Assembly: GCF_900292015.1 (NCBI RefSeq)
Contig: NZ_LR130759.1
Span: forward strand, 5,543,631 to 5,607,630
DNA: 64,000 nucleotides
From: Mycobacterium basiliense
GTDB lineage: Bacteria > Actinomycetota > Actinomycetes > Mycobacteriales > Mycobacteriaceae
Direction: 5' to 3'
A program made the translations under genes and the position numbers. The notes under the pieces were generated by a model that worked only from the letters and a program-made list of their open reading frames with translations, did not search any database and was not told the origin of the DNA. Positions 56,638 to 64,000 of this stretch are shown here, piece after piece (position 1 is the stretch's first letter; each line of letters begins with the position of its first letter).

Positions 56638-57399
56638 TCACCTGAGACCCGGTGTCGGGTTGGCACTTAGCGCATTGCCGACCGCAGCCGCCGCGCCCAC
56701 CGGCTGTTCCAGTTGAGCATTCTCCAGCAGACGTTCCAGGGCGGCTTCGACTTCTGCTTTCCATCCCAAACCTTTGTCCAACTCGAGCCGAAGCCGAGGA
56801 AAGTACCGGTGGGGTGTCACCACAACGAAACCGACGTCCAGCAGGAAGTCGGCATCAATGATGCAGTGGTCCACCGAGCAGTCACCGAGAGATTCCAAAA
56901 CCGGCCGCACATCAGGACTGACCATCCGGGGATTTTGTAATTCGGCGGTTGCCGCTGTGCGGCCGAATGCTTCCAGCGCCCGGACACCGCGCCGGACCAA
57001 CTCGTCGATCACCCGGGCGATCAGGTCGTGCGGCAGATCATCTGCGGCTTGACCGCGCTCAATCCCCATCGACGTGAGCAACACCGCGTCGGCGGACACC
57101 GGTCCCGTCGGAAAGCGATACGCTCGGGGCACCGCGCGCGGCGGTGCGTAGAACACATACCCCAGACATGGCGGGTCGGCAGTGCTGCGCCCGTCCGGGA
57201 TGGCCGTAGCAACTTGGCCGCACGAGCCCCATTCCAGCATCACCATCGACAGCCAGGCTTCCTTTTCGAATTCCGGGTCGGCTAGGTGGTCCTCATTTCC
57301 GAGGGTCGCCGGATCCACTTCCCAGAAGACACAGCGACGCGCATGCTTCGGAAGCTGCTCGAAGGCCTCGAGCCGCAGCGCAGTGATACGAGCAGGCAC
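56638..57399 (-). CDS. Conserved actinobacterial acetyltransferase-like protein
   Basis: This 253-aa protein corresponds to Rv3916c. It contains FWEVDPATLG, CLGYVFYAPPRAVPRA and DAVLLTSMGIE, then a helix and FVVVTPHRYFPRLRLEL; the order of strands and helices suggests a GNAT-like acetyltransferase fold, but I see no clear acetyl-CoA loop. I chose GTG 57399 because AGGAG is five bases upstream and the following sequence PARITALRLEAFEQLP matches the M. tuberculosis start; the frame extends to 57432. It converges with cwlM, the stops being 9 bases apart. Confidence 0.87.
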   Translation of the reverse strand: MPARITALRLEAFEQLPKHARRCVFWEVDPATLGNEDHLADPEFEKEAWLSMVMLEWGSCGQVATAIPDGRSTADPPCLGYVFYAPPRAVPRAYRFPTGPVSADAVLLTSMGIERGQAADDLPHDLIARVIDELVRRGVRALEAFGRTAATAELQNPRMVSPDVRPVLESLGDCSVDHCIIDADFLLDVGFVVVTPHRYFPRLRLELDKGLGWKAEVEAALERLLENAQLEQPVGAAAAVGNALSANPTPGLR

Positions 57400-57813
57400 T
57401 AGTCTCCTAGCCTCCGTGCGGTGCTGCCGCAATCGGTCGTGCGCCCTCCGCCAGCCACCCGGCCCGCGAACTCACAAGACAATGTCGACAGCCTCGCTCC
57501 TACGCCAGCCGCCGTGCGACCCGCGTTGTCACACGGCGATACCAACAGCCCTGCCTTCCCTCGGCTGATGGGCACCAGCAACCCATCTAGGATAGGAGAG
57601 TTCACCTCGTTGGGGCCAGTGTTGGCCCTACCACTAGAGCCGTCGCTGCGCACCGCTCCCCGTCCCGGGTATCCAGCCGCCGCCCGTATCAATCAGTTCT
57701 CGAAATCGCTTGATGCACAGTAGATCTGCGCTCGCTCGCGACACCCTGGACGGCTTCGTTAGCACTCCGGAGCCGCGGGTTGTCACAGTGACGTAATTAC
57801 ATGGTGTTACCGG
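57400..57813. other. Non-coding gap between parB and the Rv3916c-like gene
   Basis: There are 414 bases downstream of parB and upstream of the Rv3916c-like gene. I see no supported gene; a 100-codon plus-strand frame (57421-57723) is Pro/Ser-rich and lacks any recognisable motif or ribosome binding site. The parB-proximal end has a short AT-rich stretch (57795-57812). Confidence 0.6.
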
Positions 57814-58793
57814 TCATGGTTTTGCATCGGTCATGAGGGCAATGATGCGCTGCAGATCGTCCACCGAGCCGAATTCCACGACGATCTTGCCCTTGCGTTT
57901 GCCGAGGCTGACCGACACCCGGGTGTCGAAGGCGTTCGAGAGGCGCTCGGCAACGTCTTGCAGTCCCGGCATCTGGATCGGCTTGCGCCGAGGCGGCGCC
58001 GGCGCGCTGGCGTCACCGCGGTTGGCCAATGTCACCGCCTCTTCGGTGGCTCGCACCGAAAGCCCCTCCGCGACGATCCGGCTCGCCAGTTCCTCCTGCG
58101 CGTCCGGACCGGCTTCCAGGGACAGCAGCGCGCGCGCATGGCCCGCCGACAACACCCCCGCCGCCACTCGGCGCTGCACCACGATCGGCAGCTTGAGCAA
58201 GCGAATCATGTTGGTGATCAGTGGTCGCGAACGGCCGATGCGCGCGGCGAGTTCGTCGTGCGTGACGCCGAACTCGTCGAGCAATTGTTGGTAGGCGGCC
58301 GCCTCTTCCAACGGGTTCAGCTGGACCCGATGGATGTTTTCCAAAAGAGCGTCGCGCAGCAGATTGTCGTCGCCCGTCTCGCGCACGATGGCGGGGATGG
58401 CCTCTAGACCCGCCTCCTGGGCCGCTCGCCAGCGTCGTTCCCCCATCACAATTTGGTAGCGGGGGCCACCTGGAACGCCCTGGACAGTCCGCACGACGAT
58501 GGGTTGCAAGAGCCCGAACTCGCGGATCGAATGCACCAATTCCGACAACGCTTCTTCGTCGAAGACCTGCCTCGGCTGTCGCGGATTGGCCTCGATGTCC
58601 GACGGTGAAATCTCCCGGTATACCGCGCCGATCGGAGTGGTACCCGGTGTCGACCCGCCGATCACCACGTCGGCGGCCACCGAGCCCATGCGCGGCCCGA
58701 AAGTCGATGGTCCCGACTCTCCCTCGGCAGGGGCGGTGGGGATCAACGACGCCAGACCCCGGCCCAGGCCACCCTTCCTCCGCGACGGCTGCG

Positions 58794-58797
<4 letters not shown>
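57814..58797 (-). CDS. parB: ParB, chromosome partitioning CTPase
   Basis: This 327-aa ParB/Spo0J protein has the basic [14 protein letters not shown] start that contacts ParA, the CTP-binding domain with NPRQPR and the catalytic [13 protein letters not shown] motif, a central helix-turn-helix domain ([27 protein letters not shown]) that reads parS, and a C-terminal dimerisation domain ([23 protein letters not shown]). It loads at the parS sites in parA and rsmG and spreads. The start overlaps the parA stop by 4 bases (ATGA). Confidence 0.97.
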
Positions 58798-60811
<2,014 letters not shown>

Positions 60812-60844
60812 TCAGTCACGTCGCGGTCGCGGTTCGCGCACAGA

Positions 60845-61417
60845 TCAGTCACGCAAGACGACAACGCGCCGAGACGGCTCTACGCCTTCGCTCTCGCTGT
60901 GCACCCCGGATACCGCGGCCACCGCATCGTGCACGATCTTGCGCTCAAACGGCGTCATCGGCGCCAGTTCCTCGCGTTGACCAGAGTCGGCCACGCGACG
61001 CGCCACCTTGTCTCCCAGCGCCGCCAGTTCTTCGCGACGGCGCCGCCGCCAGCTGGCGATGTCGAGCATCAGTCGACTGCGCACACCCGTCTTCTGATGC
61101 ACCGCCAGGCGGGTGAGTTCCTGCAGCGCGTCGAGAACCTCTCCGCCGCGGCCTACCAACTTATTCAAGTCGTTACCGCCGTCGATGCTCACGACCGCCC
61201 GGCTGCCCTCGACGTCTAGGTCGATGTCGCCGTCGAAATCCAACAGGTCCAACAGCTCTTCCAAATAGTCGCCGGCAATCTCGCCCTCGGCAACCAACCG
61301 CTCTTCCAGGTCTTCACCCTCGTCGGCACCGACGGGCTCGTCGGTAGCACCCGGCGCGACCTGCTCGACTGCGTTACGGTCATCCGTCTCGAGTTCGGTG
61401 GTGTCCGCTTCGGTCAT
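60845..61417 (-). CDS. jag: Jag/KhpB-like R3H RNA-binding protein
   Basis: This 190-aa protein has an acidic N-terminus (about residues 1-55), a KH-like domain (VVSIDGGNDLNKLVGRGGEVLDALQEL) and a C-terminal R3H domain (RREELAALGDKVARRVADSGQREELAPMTPFERKIVHDAV). Jag proteins are cytosolic single-stranded nucleic acid binders, linked in other bacteria to cell-wall synthesis control and to YidC. It lies downstream of yidC in the conserved rpmH-rnpA-yidD-yidC-jag-rsmG order. Confidence 0.94.
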   Translation of the reverse strand: MTEADTTELETDDRNAVEQVAPGATDEPVGADEGEDLEERLVAEGEIAGDYLEELLDLLDFDGDIDLDVEGSRAVVSIDGGNDLNKLVGRGGEVLDALQELTRLAVHQKTGVRSRLMLDIASWRRRRREELAALGDKVARRVADSGQREELAPMTPFERKIVHDAVAAVSGVHSESEGVEPSRRVVVLRD

Positions 61418-61491
61418 AAGTTCATCTCCCTCATCTACGGATCGGTCTTCGCGATGTTTCGCGACGTCTTTGTGCGGCGTTCAGTGGGTGG

Positions 61492-62631
61492 TCAACGTTT
61501 GCGCTTCTTTGGTCGCGCACCCGGGCGCGGGGCCCGGTTCGCAGGGGCGCTATTCCGGCGGGCCGAATTCGGCCTGCTGGCCTCCGAAGGTGCCGCCTTC
61601 CCCGAGCCTTCGGTAGTGCCCCGCTCCTCCGCACTCGCGTTGGAGTCGCCCTCTGCGTCTGACGAGTCGCCGGTGTCCGTCTCCCCGCCGTCTCGGCCCG
61701 GCGCTGTTTTGGACGCGCGCTTGGGTTTGGCCCCCGGCGCGGGAGCGTTCGCCGCCCGACGCTGCAAGGCCTCCTGCTTCTTGGCTTCTTCCTCTTTCTC
61801 GATCATCCCGAACACGTAGTGCTGTTGACCGAACGTCCAGATGTTGTTCGAGAACCAGTACAAGATGATGGCCAACGGAAGAAACGGTCCACCAACGACG
61901 ACGCCGAGCGGAAAAACATACAGCGCCAACTTGTTCATCATCGCGGTCTGCGGGTTCGCCGCCGCCTCAGGACTCTGTCGAGCGACCGAGGCGCGGCTAT
62001 TGAAGTAGGTCGCGATGCCCGCCAGGATCATCACCGGTACCCCGACCGCAATCACCGCTGGGCGACTGAAGTCCACGAAAGCATCTAGACCCCCGCGCTG
62101 CGTCATGGACGCACCGATCGGGGCTCCGAACAGATTCGCGTCCAGGAAGTGGCCGACGTCGGTCGGTGTGAAGACATAGTTTCCGGTCATCCGGTTCTCA
62201 ATCACCGACATGTGCGGCTGACCGAGACCGCCGGTAGTGCGGTTGAACGAACGCAGCACGTGATACAGACCCAGGAACACTGGGATCTGCGCCAGCATCG
62301 GCAAGCAACCGAGGATGGGATTAAAACCGTGCTCTCGTTGCAGCTTCTGCATCTCCATCGCCATCCGCTGACGATCTTTGCCGTACTTCTTCTGCAATGC
62401 CTTGATCTGTGGCTGCAGTTCTTGCATCTGCCGGGTGGTACGGATTTGCCGAACAAACGGCTTGTACAGCAGGGCTCGCAAAGTGAAAACCAAGAACATC
62501 ACCGCCAGCGCCCAAGCAAAGAAGTTCGACGGCCCAAGCACGAACGCAAACAGCTTGTACCAAAGCCACATGATCCACGACACCGGGTAATAGACGAAGT
62601 CGAGGCTGAAGAAATCAAACAAAAGACTCAC
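61492..62631 (-). CDS. yidC: YidC/Oxa1 membrane protein insertase
   Basis: This 379-aa insertase has about five transmembrane helices: [81 protein letters not shown] and [19 protein letters not shown]. The cytosolic coiled-coil loop [19 protein letters not shown] and the hydrophilic-groove Arg in [10 protein letters not shown] are present. The C-terminal tail (about 275-379) is basic and low complexity, ending [12 protein letters not shown], which may contact ribosomes. It starts with GTG at 62631 and overlaps the end of yidD by 17 bases. Confidence 0.96.
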   Translation of the reverse strand: MSLLFDFFSLDFVYYPVSWIMWLWYKLFAFVLGPSNFFAWALAVMFLVFTLRALLYKPFVRQIRTTRQMQELQPQIKALQKKYGKDRQRMAMEMQKLQREHGFNPILGCLPMLAQIPVFLGLYHVLRSFNRTTGGLGQPHMSVIENRMTGNYVFTPTDVGHFLDANLFGAPIGASMTQRGGLDAFVDFSRPAVIAVGVPVMILAGIATYFNSRASVARQSPEAAANPQTAMMNKLALYVFPLGVVVGGPFLPLAIILYWFSNNIWTFGQQHYVFGMIEKEEEAKKQEALQRRAANAPAPGAKPKRASKTAPGRDGGETDTGDSSDAEGDSNASAEERGTTEGSGKAAPSEASRPNSARRNSAPANRAPRPGARPKKRKR

Positions 62632-62953
62632 TCTTTCCGTGATTCACGGGACCAGCCCGACCGACCTCGTCGGCTCGGCATCCCTCGCGCTCCGGTATCG
62701 GATCCCATCCTCCCCGATGCCACGGACCACACTTGGCGAGTCTGGCCACCGTCAGCCAGCTCCCTCGGATCAGCCCATACTCGGTAAGCGCATCGACGGC
62801 GTATTGACTACAGGTCGGGATAAAGCGGCACGAGGCGGGCCGTAGTGGCGAAACCATGTGCCGGTATAACTCAATCAAATAGATGGCGCCGCGAACGGCC
62901 TTCCGGCCGGTGGCCCGACCCACTCCGCCAGGACCGCATGCCCACTGACTCAC
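62615..62953 (-). CDS. yidD: YidD, membrane protein insertion efficiency factor
   Basis: This 112-aa protein of the YidD (haemolysin-like DUF37) family has the three conserved Cys-containing motifs: [53 protein letters not shown]. It helps YidC-dependent membrane insertion. Its GTG start overlaps the rnpA stop (GTGA), and its end overlaps the yidC start. The first 18 residues are variable. Confidence 0.94.
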   Translation of the reverse strand: MSQWACGPGGVGRATGRKAVRGAIYLIELYRHMVSPLRPASCRFIPTCSQYAVDALTEYGLIRGSWLTVARLAKCGPWHRGGWDPIPEREGCRADEVGRAGPVNHGKSESFV

Positions 62954-63309
62954 CGATCAGTACCTGCCAATGCGAAGGCGCGTCGCAACCCACTTCGCAA
63001 CTGTTGCTCCAACCACGCCGATGAGACATCGCGGCTACTCGGCAAGGCACGAATCACCACCCGATCACCGGGATGCAAGGCCGCCAACATCGGACGAGCG
63101 ACGTGCCGCAGACGCCGCGCGACACGATGGCGGTCGACAGCGGTGCCTACGGATTTGGCGATGATGAGACCCACCCGAGGGCCACTGCCGTCGGGCTCGT
63201 CGCTCCGCCGGACGTACACGATAGCGTCGGGTTGGACGATGCGCAGGCCGTGCCTCACCGTCGCATCGAACTCAGTCGACCGCCTCATGCGGTTGCCTGC
63301 CGACAGCAC
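62950..63309 (-). CDS. rnpA: RnpA, protein component of RNase P
   Basis: This 119-aa basic protein binds the RNase P RNA and assists 5' maturation of tRNA. The family signature is complete: [39 protein letters not shown] (RNR-like motif) and [11 protein letters not shown]. The frame extends far upstream to 63654 through rpmH, but GTG 63309 follows the rpmH stop by 23 bases and gives the usual length (M. tuberculosis about 125 aa). Coupled to yidD. Confidence 0.95.
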   Translation of the reverse strand: MLSAGNRMRRSTEFDATVRHGLRIVQPDAIVYVRRSDEPDGSGPRVGLIIAKSVGTAVDRHRVARRLRHVARPMLAALHPGDRVVIRALPSSRDVSSAWLEQQLRSGLRRAFALAGTDR

Positions 63310-63332
63310 CGCTGCAAAACCCGCCGTTACGA

Positions 63333-63476
63333 TCAGGCAGTCAACGCACGGCGGCCTTTGCGGCGCCGACTCGACACGATGGATCGCCCGGCCCGGGTGC
63401 GCATCCGCAGCCGGAAACCGTGAACGCGGGCTCGGCGCCGGTTGTTCGGCTGGAAAGTCCGCTTGCCCTTGGCCAC
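63333..63476 (-). CDS. rpmH: Ribosomal protein L34
   Basis: This 47-residue protein is read from GTG 63476 to TGA 63333-63335: [20 protein letters not shown], then [20 protein letters not shown] and GRRALTA. It is the bacterial L34 signature in full length, very rich in Arg. The ribosome binding site GAGGAGAAC lies just upstream. It is the first gene of the rpmH-rnpA-yidD-yidC-jag-rsmG-parA-parB run. Confidence 0.97.
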   Translation of the reverse strand: MAKGKRTFQPNNRRRARVHGFRLRMRTRAGRSIVSSRRRKGRRALTA

Positions 63477-63957
63477 GGCGTTCTCCTCGGTGTGTCTGGC
63501 ATAACCACCTGGCCGCTGTGTTCAGCAACTCGTCGTTCGGCGGTGGTCTCGCAGCTGGCCGGCGCGGTCCCCAGAACGCACGATCTAGGTCGCAGCCGCA
63601 TCGCCGACTTTCGGGCGACTGTTTGAGGGTACTGACGAGCCCTCGCCCGGTCAAACCTCGCCAGTCCCAATTGACTCATACCGGACCGGTAGCCCGTGCC
63701 GCCAAATCGAGGGAAACCGTTGTCAGTTCCTCGGATTCAAGACCAACTTTGACCAGAATCGGAAACAAGTGTTGGCAGCCGCACCGAAACCTGTTAGCTT
63801 CGGGCAGTGCCGTTTCGGCTTGAGACGGCAGCCGACAACGAAGCAAGGATGGCAGATCGGACTAGCTGCCCAAACAACCGAGTAATTGGATGCAGCATGA
63901 AGATCGCGAGCCGTTGCCGATAGGCTGCGGCACGTCGATGACCGTCCTTTCCACACC

Positions 63958-63966
63958 TGTGGATAA
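63958..63966 (-). promoter_or_regulatory. DnaA box
   Basis: TGTGGATAA on the plus strand is TTATCCACA on the minus strand, a perfect consensus DnaA-binding 9-mer. It probably contributes to autoregulation of dnaA or to the origin region. Confidence 0.8.
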
Positions 63967-63969
63967 CCA

Positions 63970-63978
63970 TGTGGATAG
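63970..63978 (-). promoter_or_regulatory. DnaA-box-like site
   Basis: TGTGGATAG, one mismatch from the consensus, lies 3 bases after the perfect box in the same orientation, forming a close pair. Confidence 0.6.
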
Positions 63979-64000
63979 TGTGGTCAGCAATTGCACCTCG

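Larger units (their letters stand above)
63477..64000. other. rpmH-dnaA intergenic region (origin-proximal)
   Basis: These 524 bases after the rpmH start to the window end have no supported gene. In mycobacteria this region holds the rpmH promoter (minus strand) and the dnaA promoter (plus strand), and oriC lies on the other side of dnaA. The last 60 bases carry DnaA-box-like sequences. I cannot place individual promoters with confidence. Confidence 0.8.

Noticed and set aside
57421..57723. 100-codon plus-strand frame in the parB-Rv3916c gap
   Set aside because: Pro/Ser-rich, no ribosome binding site and no family resemblance; treated as non-coding.

Overview
The window is from a GC-rich slow-growing mycobacterium of the Mycobacterium tuberculosis lineage or a close neighbour. 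It carries esxB-esxA with their ESX-1 secretion genes, a complete ESX-2 locus, PE/PPE pairs, and the conserved pcnA-mutT4-murJ-sigM-trx-cwlM-parBA-rsmG-jag-yidC-rnpA-rpmH block that leads to oriC. Gene order follows the end of the M. tuberculosis H37Rv chromosome. The proteins are close but not identical to the H37Rv versions as I remember them (EsxA about 83%, EspB visibly more divergent), so I favour a near relative over a tuberculosis-complex strain. I do not name a species.

Layout. Positions 1-19032 are ESX-1. On the plus strand: the eccB1 3' end, eccCa1, eccCb1, PE35, PPE68, esxB (CFP-10), esxA (ESAT-6), espI, eccD1 and espJ. On the minus strand: mycP1-eccE1-espB-espL and espK. Positions 19312-37465 are ESX-2, all on the minus strand. 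In transcription order: a lytic-transglycosylase-like gene, eccB2, eccC2, PE36, PPE69, esxD, esxC, espG2, a ParA/MinD-like gene, eccD2, mycP2, eccE2 and eccA2. Together they encode the membrane channel (EccB/C/D/E), mycosin proteases, a cytosolic AAA+ chaperone, EspG, and small WXG100/PE/PPE substrates.

Positions 37466-43725 are the accessory and most unusual part. In M. tuberculosis this place holds esxF-esxE-cpnT-ift, encoding secretion partners, the NAD-glycohydrolase (TNT) toxin and its antitoxin. Here esxE is intact and esxF has a one-base frameshift. cpnT survives only as a roughly 110-codon N-terminal remnant with three frame breaks. The toxin part and ift are gone. A plus-strand cassette (membrane protein, 779-aa TPR-repeat-region-like protein, lipoprotein) abuts the remnant. 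I recall related genes at this locus on the opposite strand in M. tuberculosis, so inversion plus deletion is a reasonable model. A DUF2563-like gene and a gene for a DxDGDG-repeat protein follow.

Positions 43750-64000 are conserved chromosomal housekeeping genes: tRNA CCA addition, Nudix hydrolysis, the MurJ flippase fused to a pseudokinase, SigM with its anti-sigma factor, the thioredoxin system, CwlM, ParAB with two parS sites, RsmG, Jag, YidC, YidD, RnpA and RpmH. The rpmH-dnaA intergenic region follows, with DnaA boxes at the end of the window; dnaA itself lies beyond it. The pcnA-mutT4 gap carries a 55-nt-arm inverted repeat and a 27-bp direct repeat.
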